A DNA stretch of 64,000 nt, taken from Candidatus Melainabacteria bacterium (GTDB lineage: Bacteria > Cyanobacteriota > Vampirovibrionia > Obscuribacterales > Obscuribacteraceae). Within the stretch, counting starts at the first letter, position 1. Each line of letters opens with the position of its first letter. The notes beneath the pieces were generated by a model that was not told the origin of the DNA, did no database searches, and saw only the letters and a list, made by a program, of their open reading frames with translations. The stretch is from assembly GCA_017307165.1 (NCBI GenBank), contig JAFKGK010000002.1:248001-312000 (forward strand). Reading direction: 5' to 3'. A program made the position numbers and the translations under genes. Of the stretch, positions 1 to 9,458 are shown piece by piece.

Positions 1-1312
1 CCAGAGCACTGGCCACTATTTTGACAAAATCCTGATCGTCGTCGACTATGAGGATGCGTGGGCGCCCACCTTGTCTAGCGTTAATGAGATAGTCGATGGC
101 ATCCTCAATCAGATCGGCTTTTTCGGATGACTCAAAGAGCAGGCTGGCTCCGGCATGAGTCGAGTCCTCGACATATTTTTCTTGAGTCGAAGTTGATAAA
201 AATGCCACCGGCAATGAGTCGTAGCCTGGCAAATTGCGCAGGTCGCGTGCGAGATTGAGCGAAGGCCCTGGTGCGTCGACTTGTATATCGATGAGTACTG
301 CGTCCAAAGTGAGCTTGTTAGCTTTTTCCAGGGCTTCGTCTCGATCGTGACAGACCAGTACTTGCACGTTGAGGCCAGCCTGGTTATTGGCAAATCGTGG
401 TCTAAAGCCAGAGGCTGCCAATGCTTCTTTTTGTGCCACCACCAATACTCGGACAGATGCGGAGGCATCAAAAACATCAAAATTGTCCTGGGGAGCTGTG
501 TTATCGGCGGCCGCCAGGCTGGCTGCGGCACCGGTACTGTCTATGGTGGCAAAAGCGCGCTTGTCCACTCGCGCAGTGGGATCTTGAGTCAATGATTCGA
601 CATTTGCCTGGACTAGTTTGACGATTAGTCCGATTTCTTCCCACGCAGTCTCATTCAATTTTAATTGCTGATTTTTTAAAGCGTCCAGGGCTTTCTCTAA
701 CCATCCGGCAGATTCGCCAAGGATGCCAAAACCGCAGGAGGCGGCTGTGCCCTTGAGATTGTGCGCAAGCCTGATGGCTTCGAGCAGGGTCGCGTGGTCT
801 TGAGGAAATTGTTTTGTCAGATCGATAGCATTTTGCAAACGCATCAGTCGATCAGGCAGCACTTTAATATAGTTGGCTTGCAAGGTCTTGTAGACTGAGT
901 CGTCGGCACCGGTCATATCAAAATGCGTTTTAGCGCCACCCTTGCCATGCACAAAGATATCTTCGATTTGTGCACCAAAGAGAGCTGCTTTGATAGGTCT
1001 ATGCACGATGAGGTCGACTCTTAGGTCTCGTGTCAATTGCTTGTAGACCAGACCGTCTCGCCATTGCTTGCTGACAAAGACTATAGGCAATTGAGAGCTC
1101 TCCTGCCTGAGTTTGATGATCATGCCTATGCCATCAATATCAGATAATTCGTCGCCGACTATTGCCAGGTCATAGTGATGAGTCTGGATTAGATTGAGAG
1201 CTTGCTTGCCGGAGTCAATCGTAGTCACCTGGTGCCCGCGTGCGTTTATGAGCGTCTTGAGCAGTTCCGCTACGTTCTGGTCGGATTCGATCAGGATTAC
1301 TTCGCGTAGCAT
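1..1312 (-). CDS. Multi-receiver/HPt phosphorelay protein (3' part cut by window edge)
   Basis: An open frame of 437 codons runs from ATG at 1312 to the window edge, so the C-terminus is missing. Visible domains in order: a receiver-like domain (about residues 4-110), an HPt domain (about 140-235) with the phospho-histidine motif HNLKGTAA (H184), a second receiver-like domain (about 288-400), and the start of a third receiver (RILIVDDDQDF, from about 419). The first receiver looks degenerate: where the phospho-acceptor Asp should be, the segment DLAIVGDELSDIDG has Gly. The second keeps an Asp (D342 in AVLIDIQ) but has lost the first acidic pair (VLVVAQKE). The third has a good DDD acidic cluster. 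The family passes phosphate from hybrid kinases. The ATG directly follows the stop codon of the HtrA gene, so the two genes are probably co-transcribed. The specific pathway is unknown. Confidence 0.85.
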   Translation of the reverse strand, partial: MLREVILIESDQNVAELLKTLINARGHQVTTIDSGKQALNLIQTHHYDLAIVGDELSDIDGIGMIIKLRQESSQLPIVFVSKQWRDGLVYKQLTRDLRVDLIVHRPIKAALFGAQIEDIFVHGKGGAKTHFDMTGADDSVYKTLQANYIKVLPDRLMRLQNAIDLTKQFPQDHATLLEAIRLAHNLKGTAASCGFGILGESAGWLEKALDALKNQQLKLNETAWEEIGLIVKLVQANVESLTQDPTARVDKRAFATIDSTGAAASLAAADNTAPQDNFDVFDASASVRVLVVAQKEALAASGFRPRFANNQAGLNVQVLVCHDRDEALEKANKLTLDAVLIDIQVDAPGPSLNLARDLRNLPGYDSLPVAFLSTSTQEKYVEDSTHAGASLLFESSEKADLIEDAIDYLINARQGGRPRILIVDDDQDFVKIVASAL

Positions 1313-2551
1313 CTATCTATTTAAGGCCTGGTCTTGTGGCAAAGGCATATCGCCGACTCTTATCTCAAAGTCATGCGATGCGCCATTGCGCAATATCTTG
1401 AAAGCCAATTTTTCTCCGACTTTTTTAGCCTGAACGCACTCTTTCACATCTTTTGGCTCTTTGACTGGCCTGTTGTCTACCGCTACTATCAGATCGCCAA
1501 CGGCCAGCCCTGCCTTGTGTGCTGGAGAGTCGCTGTAGATACGAGCGACTACGACGCCTTGAGTGTCTGGTTTCAATCCTAGTTGTGCCGCTAGATCCTC
1601 GTTGATAGAGGCCATGTAGAGGCCAATGTAGGGACGTTTGATGTGACCATACTCGAGCAGTTGATGCGCCACATCCTGAAAAACCTCCGATGGAATGGCA
1701 AAACCGATGTTTTGTCCATTGGCATTTATTGCTTGATTGATGCCGATTACTTCGCCTCTTATGTTGAGCAGAGGCCCACCGCTGTTGCCAGGATTGATGG
1801 CCGCATCGGTCTGCAAGAGCTTTTTGTTGCTACCGGCAGACTCATCCAGAGAACGGCCGAGAGCACTGATGATGCCAAGAGTCACGGTATGATCCAGGCC
1901 CAGAGGACTGCCGATAGCAATCGCCCAGTCGCCTGGCCTGGCGATCTGACTGACTCCAATTTTAGCTACAGGGAGGTCCTTTGCCTCGACTTTGATCAGT
2001 GCCAGATCCGTCAAACCGTCGCGGCCTACGACCTTGCCCTCAAAGGTTCGCTTGTCCTCGAGCGTGACCTTGATTTTGTCGGCATTACCCACCACATGAT
2101 TGTTAGTCAAGATATAGCCGTCTGCCCTGATGATTATGCCGGAGCCTACACCTCTTTGCTGGACTATCTCTTGAGGTAAATTGCCTTGCATGGGTAGACC
2201 GAACATTTCGAGCGGATCCAAACCCATTGGTTGTCTTGCAAAGCGCACGATCCGAGCTGTATCGATATTGACCACTGATTTGCTTGCGTCTTGGGCAATA
2301 TCAGCGATCATGTTTTCACCCACTTGCATGGGGTTATGTGCCATCTGGTTGGTGATGCCATTATTTGTGGTCTGGCTAGGTAGACTCGAATGCAGAGGAG
2401 CATGTCTGGAATTATCCAGCTCGCCCTGCCCCTTGCCGACAAAATAGGCAATTGTCATGCCTGCACCTGCAATCATCCCAAATATCAGGGTGCCAGCTTG
2501 TATTTTTGCCCTCGTGCTGCGTCTTGCGAGCTCTTGTCTGCGGACTGTCAT
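1313..2551 (-). CDS. HtrA/DegP-type trypsin-like serine protease with PDZ domain
   Basis: A 412-residue S1C-family protease. A short basic N-terminus is followed by one membrane anchor (about residues 19-38), so the protease domain should lie outside the cytoplasmic membrane. The catalytic triad is visible: H152 in TNNHVV, D182 in LTDLALIKV and S257 in NPGNSGGPL. One PDZ domain fills about residues 305-405. This is the usual length for a membrane-anchored, one-PDZ HtrA. Such proteases degrade or refold damaged envelope proteins. It is followed without a gap by the phosphorelay gene, which may mean shared envelope-stress expression. ATG 2551 is preceded by an AGGTAAAGAG purine stretch. Confidence 0.95.
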   Translation of the reverse strand: MTVRRQELARRSTRAKIQAGTLIFGMIAGAGMTIAYFVGKGQGELDNSRHAPLHSSLPSQTTNNGITNQMAHNPMQVGENMIADIAQDASKSVVNIDTARIVRFARQPMGLDPLEMFGLPMQGNLPQEIVQQRGVGSGIIIRADGYILTNNHVVGNADKIKVTLEDKRTFEGKVVGRDGLTDLALIKVEAKDLPVAKIGVSQIARPGDWAIAIGSPLGLDHTVTLGIISALGRSLDESAGSNKKLLQTDAAINPGNSGGPLLNIRGEVIGINQAINANGQNIGFAIPSEVFQDVAHQLLEYGHIKRPYIGLYMASINEDLAAQLGLKPDTQGVVVARIYSDSPAHKAGLAVGDLIVAVDNRPVKEPKDVKECVQAKKVGEKLAFKILRNGASHDFEIRVGDMPLPQDQALNR

Positions 2552-2606
2552 CTCTTTACCTGTTTGCCTATGTTCATCTTTTGGCTTTTCGGCCAGCCAA
2601 TGCCAT

Positions 2607-2613
2607 TATTATA
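2607..2613. promoter_or_regulatory. Candidate divergent -10 boxes between htrA-like and TPR genes
   Basis: On the minus strand TATAAT (2613-2608) lies about 56 bases upstream of the HtrA ATG. On the plus strand the overlapping TATTAT (2607-2612) could serve the TPR gene. No convincing -35 box was found, so this rests on the -10 match alone. Confidence 0.35.
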
Positions 2614-2662
2614 AGATTTGACCACGATTTTTCTCGGTTGTCTGCAAAACAGGACGGGATTT

Positions 2663-3604
2663 TTGAAACCAGCCAAAATATTGCGCCACCCTGTTTTCTT
2701 TGCCTTTGCCTTGACTATGGTGGCAATGGCTCTCTATATCGGCATCGAGGCACAGCGACCCGGCTCAAGTATATATCGGGCCCTGATCATGTGCCCTCAT
2801 GAGAAAGCCCTGGAGATGGCTGATGAAGCCGAGAAATCTCTTGGTGCCGGGCAGATGGCTGAGGCGGTAGCTCTTTATGATCGAGCCATCGAGCTGACTC
2901 CCAATGATGCAAGGATAGTGCACAGATCGGCCATTGCCAATCTCAAAGCCAGACAACCTGCTCGCGCTTTGACCCTTATAGATAAGGCTCTGTCACTCGA
3001 TCCGCATCTAGCTGAGGCAAGACTGGATCGTGCTTATATCTTATTTGAGTCTGGTCTCTACGACCGCGCTCTGACGGAGTATGAGCGCATGATTGCCAGT
3101 CCGAGGCAGGACCGCATGGCATTTGCTGCGCGCTTGGGCCGCTTATTGGTTTTGCGCCGACAAAAAAAATACACTCAGGCTCTAACTGGTCTTTCCGATA
3201 TGCTTGGTCCCAACAATGACCTTACTGCGCCTCAACGGGTCAGGCTCCTTGAGCTCCTCGGTGACTGCCAACTTGATCTCGGTCGCATGACGGATGCTCT
3301 TTCTACTTATACCGGTGCGATCCGTCTGGATAAGCAAAACAGCACTCTCTACTACAATCGGGCACTGGCTTATTACAAGACCGGACAAATCAGAGAGAGT
3401 TTTGACGATCTGACCCGCGCCGTGCAAATCAAGCCAAATGAAGGCAAGTATCATTTGCGTCGTGCACGTGTGGCAATGGCCTTAAAAGATCGTGCCGTGG
3501 CTTCCAGCGAAGCAGCACAAGCTCTTGCTCTGATGCCTGATGATGCCGACGCTAAGCAAATAAAAAAAGACCTGGATCAAAAAATGGGTCAAAACAGTCC
3601 CTAA
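2663..3604 (+). CDS. Membrane-anchored TPR protein
   Basis: About 313 residues from the chosen start. TTG at 2663 is preferred because AGGACGGG (2651-2658) sits just upstream and because it gives MKPAKILRHP followed by a single hydrophobic anchor (VFFAFALTMVAMALYIGIEA). TTG 2618 and ATG 2717 are in-frame alternatives. The rest is tandem tetratricopeptide repeats, with repeats such as AVALYDRAIELTPND, ALTLIDKALSLDPH, ALSTYTGAIRLDKQN and SFDDLTRAVQIKPNE. TPR arrays are protein-protein scaffolds; no catalytic domain is seen and the partner is unknown. It stands alone between a divergent protease gene and the DNA-repair cassette. Confidence 0.85.
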   Translation: MKPAKILRHPVFFAFALTMVAMALYIGIEAQRPGSSIYRALIMCPHEKALEMADEAEKSLGAGQMAEAVALYDRAIELTPNDARIVHRSAIANLKARQPARALTLIDKALSLDPHLAEARLDRAYILFESGLYDRALTEYERMIASPRQDRMAFAARLGRLLVLRRQKKYTQALTGLSDMLGPNNDLTAPQRVRLLELLGDCQLDLGRMTDALSTYTGAIRLDKQNSTLYYNRALAYYKTGQIRESFDDLTRAVQIKPNEGKYHLRRARVAMALKDRAVASSEAAQALALMPDDADAKQIKKDLDQKMGQNSP

Positions 3605-3646
3605 ATCGGTCAGTATAAAGAGTGACGGCGACCGGATCCTTATAAT

Positions 3647-4678
3647 ATGGCTCTGTTTCAATTAACCGACAAAGGTCTCTATGTGCCCCTCGGAGATTTT
3701 TATATAGATCCCTGGCGGCCTGTTGATCGTGCGGTCATCACTCATGGTCATAGCGATCATGCGCGTTGGGGTTCTAAGAGCTATCTGTCCACCGATGTGG
3801 GCAAGGATATCTTGCGGCTCAGACTTGGTCCAGACGCTAATATCCAGGGCATCGCCTATGGTGAGCGTATCCGTATGGGTGATATCGATCTCAGTCTGCA
3901 TCCTGCGGGGCATATCTTGGGATCATGCCAGGTCCGCATCGAGAGAGCGGGTCAAGTAAATGTCATCTCGGGTGATTACAAGGTCTTTCCTGATCGCACC
4001 TGTGCACCGTTTGAAGTGGTCAAATGCCATGCCTTTGTGACCGAGTCGACTTTTGGTCTGCCCATTTACAGATTTAGACAGGATGATGATATCGCCCGTG
4101 ATATCAATGCCTGGTGGCAGGACAATCGCGATCATCACAGATTGAGCTTGCTCTATGGCTATGCTCTGGGCAAGGCTCAGCGTCTCTTGTCCATGCTGGA
4201 TACGAGTATAGGCCCAATTTACGCGCACGGAGCGGTCGAGGCCATCAACCAGGTCTACCGTGCCCAAAATATACCACTGCCTGATACAAGACCGTTGAGC
4301 GATACTCCGGACAAGGCTTCGTTGGCAAAAGATGGAGCAATTGTCCTGGCTCCTCCTAACTCGATCAATAGCAATTGGATCAAGGGCATGCAGGCCAAGA
4401 GCCAGGCCTTTGCCTCAGGCTGGATGGCGGTAAGAGGGCAAAAGCGCAGACGAGCTCTCGACTGTGGCTTCGTCGTCTCTGATCATGCCGATTTTCCAAG
4501 TCTGATTGCCACCATAGACGCTGTGGAGGCCGAGCAAGTCTTTGTCACGCACGGCTCCAGCGACATACTGGTGCAATTTCTCCAAGAGAAAGGCTTGGAT
4601 GCGGTGGCCTTGAGCACCATGTTTGGTGACAATCATGAACAAGAGCAAGACTTTAGCACAAGCGAGCAAATCTCATGA
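3647..4678 (+). CDS. Metallo-beta-lactamase-fold exonuclease, DNA ligase-associated
   Basis: A 343-residue MBL/beta-CASP-like nuclease. The first metal motif is THGHSDHA (H33, H35, D37, H38). H85/H89 in HPAGHILGS, D110 in SGDYK and a late SDHADF motif supply the other ligands of the family. It is the first gene of a four-gene cassette (exonuclease, ligase, helicase, phosphoesterase) known from several bacteria as a nucleic-acid repair cluster. The nuclease would trim DNA ends before ligation. Its stop overlaps the ligase start as ATGA (4675-4678), which points to translational coupling. TATAAT (3641-3646) directly abuts the ATG, and no clear ribosome binding site is seen. Confidence 0.9.
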   Translation: MALFQLTDKGLYVPLGDFYIDPWRPVDRAVITHGHSDHARWGSKSYLSTDVGKDILRLRLGPDANIQGIAYGERIRMGDIDLSLHPAGHILGSCQVRIERAGQVNVISGDYKVFPDRTCAPFEVVKCHAFVTESTFGLPIYRFRQDDDIARDINAWWQDNRDHHRLSLLYGYALGKAQRLLSMLDTSIGPIYAHGAVEAINQVYRAQNIPLPDTRPLSDTPDKASLAKDGAIVLAPPNSINSNWIKGMQAKSQAFASGWMAVRGQKRRRALDCGFVVSDHADFPSLIATIDAVEAEQVFVTHGSSDILVQFLQEKGLDAVALSTMFGDNHEQEQDFSTSEQIS

Positions 4679-6324
4679 AGCAGTTTGCAGCCTTATTTGC
4701 TCGATTGGACTCGACCAATAGCACTCAGGCCAAGATAGATATACTCATCGAGCATTTCAAAGCAAAAGACGCTTTAGATAATGCCTGGACTCTGTTTTTT
4801 TTGCGTGGAGGCAAGATCAAGCGTCTGATATCCTCAACCATCCTCAAAGAGGCGGCGATGGAGATTGCCGGCATCAAGCCATGGCTCTTCCAAGAATGCT
4901 ACGAAGCAGTCGGAGATCTGGCTGAGACCATCGCGCTCTTGCTGCCGCCAGCATCTAGTGCAAAAGACAAACAAGATTTTTCTGATTTGTCCCTGGCAGA
5001 TTTTGTTCAGGACCATCTCATGACTCTGGGTGGCCTGGATCCGCTTGTGCAGCGCGCTCGGGTGATCGAGTGGTGGGATTGTCTGGATACAAATGAGAGA
5101 TTTGTCTATAACAAGCTCATAACCGGTGGGTTTAGAGTCGGTGTGTCAAACAACCTCATTACGCGGTCTCTGGCTCAGGTAGCAGATCTTTCACCCAATC
5201 TTATAGCCCATCGTTTAATGGGAGACTGGCGGCCTTCTGCTGAAAATTACAAGCAATTATTACTTGCTGATGACGATAGGGTGCAGCAATCCCGTCCTTA
5301 TCCCTTTTTCCTTGCTTCTCCAATTGCTGATGAGGAGGCATTCTTTGAGAGCAGTGATTTTGATCCAGCCTCTTATCTATTTGAGTGGAAATGGGATGGT
5401 ATCAGAGCACAGATCATAAAGAGGGGCGGAGAAATATTTATCTTCAGTCGTGGTGAAGAGTTAGTCACCGACCAGTTTCCGGAGGTCGCTCGTGAGGCTG
5501 CACGACTACCTGGTGGCACCGTACTGGACGGCGAGATTCTGGCCTTTCGTGATAATGACGTGATGCCCTTTAGTGCGTTGCAAAAGCGGATCGGTCGTAA
5601 AGCTGTGGGCAAGAAACTTTTAGAGGATGTCCCCGTTATCTTTATGGCCTTTGACCTTCTAGAGCAAGACGGTGAGGATTTGCGCTCTTTGCCTCTTTCT
5701 CAGCGCCGCTACAGACTCTTGTCCTTATTGACACCAGGTGCTCTCGACGAGGCTCCCTCATGTCGCATGGCATTTTCTAGCACCCTGAGAGTGTCCTCTG
5801 CCATCGAGTCGAGCGACATGCAACAACTGAGAGCGATGCGGCAAATGAGCCGCGACATCAAAGTCGAAGGCTTGATGCTAAAAAAACTGGACTCTATCTA
5901 TGGCGTAGGACGCAAGCGTGGGGATTGGTGGAAATGGAAGATCGATCCATTTACCTGCGATGCCGTTTTGATGTATGCGCAGGCTGGGCATGGTCGCAGA
6001 GCCAATCTCTATACCGATTATACTTTTGGCGTCTGGCAGGGTGATCGCCTGGTGCCGATAGCCAAGGCATATTCGGGCCTGACGGATCAGGAGATCCGCA
6101 ACGTGGATGCTTTCATCAGGGCAAACACTCTAGAAAAATTTGGTCCAGTCAGGACTGTGCGTCCCCAATTGGTCTTTGAGCTAGCCTTCGAAGGGATTCA
6201 GGCCAGCAAAAGACACAAGGCAGGTCTGGCATTGAGGTTTCCGCGCATGGCCAGGTGGCGCACGGATAAAAAGGCCGAGGAGGCCGACACTCTGGCCAAT
6301 CTGGAGGCATTGTTGGCTCAGTGA
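4675..6324 (+). CDS. ATP-dependent DNA ligase of the repair cassette
   Basis: A 549-residue ATP-dependent ligase. An N-terminal DNA-binding domain (about residues 1-205) precedes the adenylation domain with motif I EWKWDGIRA, where K239 would carry AMP. VLDGEILAF (motif III), EGLMLKK (motif IV) and WWKWK (motif V) follow, and then an OB-fold domain. It seals nicks using ATP. Length and position match the ligase that co-occurs with the MBL exonuclease, Lhr-Core helicase and metallophosphoesterase. It overlaps both neighbours by four bases (ATGA upstream, GTGA downstream). The cell's replicative NAD-dependent ligase is expected elsewhere, so this one is probably for repair. Confidence 0.93.
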   Translation: MKQFAALFARLDSTNSTQAKIDILIEHFKAKDALDNAWTLFFLRGGKIKRLISSTILKEAAMEIAGIKPWLFQECYEAVGDLAETIALLLPPASSAKDKQDFSDLSLADFVQDHLMTLGGLDPLVQRARVIEWWDCLDTNERFVYNKLITGGFRVGVSNNLITRSLAQVADLSPNLIAHRLMGDWRPSAENYKQLLLADDDRVQQSRPYPFFLASPIADEEAFFESSDFDPASYLFEWKWDGIRAQIIKRGGEIFIFSRGEELVTDQFPEVAREAARLPGGTVLDGEILAFRDNDVMPFSALQKRIGRKAVGKKLLEDVPVIFMAFDLLEQDGEDLRSLPLSQRRYRLLSLLTPGALDEAPSCRMAFSSTLRVSSAIESSDMQQLRAMRQMSRDIKVEGLMLKKLDSIYGVGRKRGDWWKWKIDPFTCDAVLMYAQAGHGRRANLYTDYTFGVWQGDRLVPIAKAYSGLTDQEIRNVDAFIRANTLEKFGPVRTVRPQLVFELAFEGIQASKRHKAGLALRFPRMARWRTDKKAEEADTLANLEALLAQ

Positions 6325-8774
6325 AATTGCATCAATGGTTTGCCAGTCGTGGACAAAAGCCCATGGACTTTCAGATCGAAACCTGGCAAGCATATCAAGA
6401 GGGCTGCTCGGGCATAGTGCATGCTTCAACCGGCATGGGCAAGACCTATGCCATATGGCCGTGCGCCCTTTTGCCCTACCTAGAGGCCGAGCACAATGAC
6501 GATCCGCAGTCGCAGCCCTTGCGAGTCTTATGGTTGACTCCCCTACGTGCCCTGGCCAACGATCTGGCACTTGCGATGCGCGAACCTCTCGAATTTTTTA
6601 AGTTGCCCTACCAGGTCGAGACCCGCACTACCGACACGCCTAAGGGTGTTAGAGCCAAGCAAAAATCACGTTTGCCCTTTGCGCTCATCACCACTCCCGA
6701 AAGCATTTCTATCATGCTCTCCTATGAGGACAATCTTGCCAAGCTTTCACATCTGGATTGCGTAGTCGTAGACGAGTGGCACGAATTGATCGGTAATAAG
6801 CGTGGAGTACAGGTAGAGTTGGCACTTGCTCGTCTGCGCCAGCTCAATCCCAAGCTCAAGACCTGGGGGCTATCTGCCACCATAGGCAATATCGATGAGG
6901 CAGTCGATGTCCTCTGTGGGATAGGCCACAGTCCAAGCAAGAGGAAGCTGATCAGAGGCAAGGACACCAAAATCATCGAGGCCACGACCCTATTGCCCGA
7001 CTATCTAGAAGAACTTCCATGGACCGGTCATACGGGCCTACCTATGGCTCGTCCGGTTGCAAGCCTGATCGAGTCGGCTCGAACAGCTCTCATTTTTACT
7101 AATACCCGCTCGCAGACCGAGCAGTGGTACCACCGTCTGCTCGATCTCAATCCAAGCTATATCGGCATAGCAGCCATCCATCACGGTTCTCTCGACAATG
7201 ATGTACGTCACTGGGTCGAAGCAGCTCTAAAGCAAGAAAGGGTCAAGTTTGTCGTAGCGACTTCCAGTCTCGATCTTGGAGTAGATTTTAGTCCAGTCGA
7301 TATGGTTTTGCAGATCGGCTCTCCCAAAGGTGTAGCCAGAGCCTTGCAGAGGGCCGGGAGGTCAGGACACCGTCCAGGTCAAATCAGCCGTCTGCATCTG
7401 GTGCCGTGCCATGCACTCGAATTGGCCGAGCTTTGCGCAGCTAGATTGGCCATGGATGCAAGGCAGGTCGAAAGGCGTCTGATCTGTCGCAAGCCATTGG
7501 ATCTATTGTGTCAGCATGTCCTCACTGTCGCCCTGGGAGGTGGCTTTACTCATCATGACCTCTTTAACGAGGTCCGCACCACCTGGGCTTACAAAGACCT
7601 CACTCAGGATGAATGGCAGTGGGTGCTCAATTTTGTAGGCACTGGTGGTCAGGCTCTCAAGGCTTATCCCGAATATCACCGCATGGATATTGTCGACGGA
7701 GTCTTTCGCGTGACCGATCGAGGCCTGGCGCTCAAGCACAGACTATCCATAGGTACTATCGTCAACGATCAGGCCATGGACGTGGTTTTTATGCGCGGCA
7801 ATCGTCTTGGGCAAGTGGAAGAGTCCTTTATCGCCAGGCTCACCAAGGGCGATACCTTTTTGTTTGCCGGTAGGGCCTTAGAGCTGGTCGAGGTCAAGGA
7901 CATGAAGGCCTATGTCAAGCTCTCCAACAAAAAATCCGGCCCTATCCCTAGATGGATGGGAGGGCGCATGCCCCTATCAAACGAACTCGCTCAAGAGCTG
8001 AGGCAACTAATCGATCGAGCCTCCAGAGATGATTTTGATGAGCCTGAGATGCAACTTTTGCGTCCTCTTTTGGCCCTGCAAGCTGATAGGTCGATTTTGC
8101 CTAGACTCGATCAACTGTTGGTCGAGCGCTACAAATCGCGCGATGGCTACCACTTGTTTGTCTATCCATTTGCGGGGCGTATGGTCAATGAGGGGCTAGC
8201 CAATCTCATCGCCTATCATCTGACCAATCTGGCACCCAATACTTTTTCTATTGCCGTCAATGATTGGGGCTTCGAATTATTGAGTCTCAGTCCATTCGAC
8301 TTTAGCGGTTGTGCAGGCGATTTCTTCAAAAATATAGACCTCAAAGATCTCGAGTCCGATATATTTGCCTGTCTCAATTCGACAGAGATGGCGCGACGAC
8401 AATTTAGAGAGATCGCTCGAGTCAGTGGTCTCATCTTTCAGGGATATCCATATTTGCGAAAAACGGTCAAGCAGGTCCAGATATCCAGTAGTTTGCTCTT
8501 TGATGTGTTTTCAGATTTTGATCCAGGCAATCTTTTAATCAAGCAGTCCAAAGACGAGGTACTGGAGCGGCATCTGGAGATTGGCCGCATGCGTCAATTT
8601 ATCGAGCGTATTGCTGCCAGTGAGATATGCGAGGTCGATTGCAAAAAAGCCTCACCATTTGCGGTGCCATTGATGGTGGATCGGTTGAGGGGAAAATTGA
8701 GTACGGAGAAGGTGCATCAACGTATTTTAAAGATGCAATTGGAGTTGGAGAAGGATGTCCATGCCCAGGTCTGA
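6321..8774 (+). CDS. Lhr-Core-type DEXH DNA helicase, ligase-associated
   Basis: An 817-residue superfamily 2 helicase starting at GTG 6321 inside the ligase stop (GTGA). Walker A is ASTGMGKT (K41), the Walker B box is DEWH (151-154), LSAT motif III is near residue 185 and motif VI is QRAGRSGHR (343-351). The C-terminal half has the winged-helix and core region of Lhr-Core proteins, which move 3' to 5' on single-stranded DNA. The size matches the ligase-associated subfamily rather than full-length Lhr. It probably opens damaged DNA for the cassette's nuclease and ligase. It overlaps the phosphoesterase gene by 20 bases. Confidence 0.92.
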   Translation: MKLHQWFASRGQKPMDFQIETWQAYQEGCSGIVHASTGMGKTYAIWPCALLPYLEAEHNDDPQSQPLRVLWLTPLRALANDLALAMREPLEFFKLPYQVETRTTDTPKGVRAKQKSRLPFALITTPESISIMLSYEDNLAKLSHLDCVVVDEWHELIGNKRGVQVELALARLRQLNPKLKTWGLSATIGNIDEAVDVLCGIGHSPSKRKLIRGKDTKIIEATTLLPDYLEELPWTGHTGLPMARPVASLIESARTALIFTNTRSQTEQWYHRLLDLNPSYIGIAAIHHGSLDNDVRHWVEAALKQERVKFVVATSSLDLGVDFSPVDMVLQIGSPKGVARALQRAGRSGHRPGQISRLHLVPCHALELAELCAARLAMDARQVERRLICRKPLDLLCQHVLTVALGGGFTHHDLFNEVRTTWAYKDLTQDEWQWVLNFVGTGGQALKAYPEYHRMDIVDGVFRVTDRGLALKHRLSIGTIVNDQAMDVVFMRGNRLGQVEESFIARLTKGDTFLFAGRALELVEVKDMKAYVKLSNKKSGPIPRWMGGRMPLSNELAQELRQLIDRASRDDFDEPEMQLLRPLLALQADRSILPRLDQLLVERYKSRDGYHLFVYPFAGRMVNEGLANLIAYHLTNLAPNTFSIAVNDWGFELLSLSPFDFSGCAGDFFKNIDLKDLESDIFACLNSTEMARRQFREIARVSGLIFQGYPYLRKTVKQVQISSSLLFDVFSDFDPGNLLIKQSKDEVLERHLEIGRMRQFIERIAASEICEVDCKKASPFAVPLMVDRLRGKLSTEKVHQRILKMQLELEKDVHAQV

Positions 8775-9444
8775 TGGAGCTATGAGTGGTCGCAAGATCG
8801 AATTAAATTATCAAGGCCACGATCTCGTCCTCTATGGAGAAAAGGCTCTGTATATCAAGGACAGGCAGACACTGGTCATGGCCGATCTGCATCTGGGCAA
8901 GGCAAGGTCCTTTAGAGCCCGCAATTTTTTTGCTCCAGATGGCGTGTGTGCTCATGATCTGGCAAGATTGCAGTTTTTGATCGAGACTACAGGTGCACGC
9001 CGATTGATGATACTTGGCGATATGGTGCATGCGGCTGATGGTTTGCAATTACCAGTAGTCGAGGCCTTTGCTGGTTTCAGAGAGAGATATGCTGCGCTCG
9101 ATGCCATGCTGGTTCTGGGCAATCACGACAAGCGTGTAAGCATTCCTGATTCGTGGCGACTGGATATAGTCGAAGGAGTGCACCACGAAAATGGGCTGGT
9201 CTTTGTCCACGAGCACGAAGCCGAGCACGCAGATATGCCAGGGCTCAAATTGAGTGGCCATTTGCATCCAGCGGTTCGCCTGATTGGAGGCAAGCGCTCC
9301 GAGCGTGTTGCTTGCTTCTGGTTTAGCGGGCGATCAATCGTTCTACCATCATTTGGCAGCTTTACAGGATCCTATGTAATACAGCCCAGTCGCGATGACC
9401 GTGTATTTGCAATTGCCGATGGTATCATCACTGCACTTTTGTAA
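8755..9444 (+). CDS. Metallophosphoesterase of the DNA-repair cassette (PdeM/MPE type)
   Basis: 229 residues from ATG 8755; ATGs at 8761 and 8782 are also possible. The calcineurin-like metal motifs are present in order: ADLHLGK (D44, H46), LGDMVH, LGNHDK and SGHLHP. This is the short phosphoesterase that accompanies the ligase and Lhr-Core helicase in the repair cluster; characterised relatives are manganese-dependent nucleases or phosphodiesterases. It is the last gene of the cassette, and the next gene is on the opposite strand. Confidence 0.9.
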   Translation: MSMPRSDGAMSGRKIELNYQGHDLVLYGEKALYIKDRQTLVMADLHLGKARSFRARNFFAPDGVCAHDLARLQFLIETTGARRLMILGDMVHAADGLQLPVVEAFAGFRERYAALDAMLVLGNHDKRVSIPDSWRLDIVEGVHHENGLVFVHEHEAEHADMPGLKLSGHLHPAVRLIGGKRSERVACFWFSGRSIVLPSFGSFTGSYVIQPSRDDRVFAIADGIITALL

Positions 9445-9458
9445 TATTTGTACTGATT

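Noticed and set aside
1643..2179. Open frame of 178 codons on the plus strand inside the protease gene
   Set aside because: The HtrA triad and PDZ domain on the other strand explain the region.
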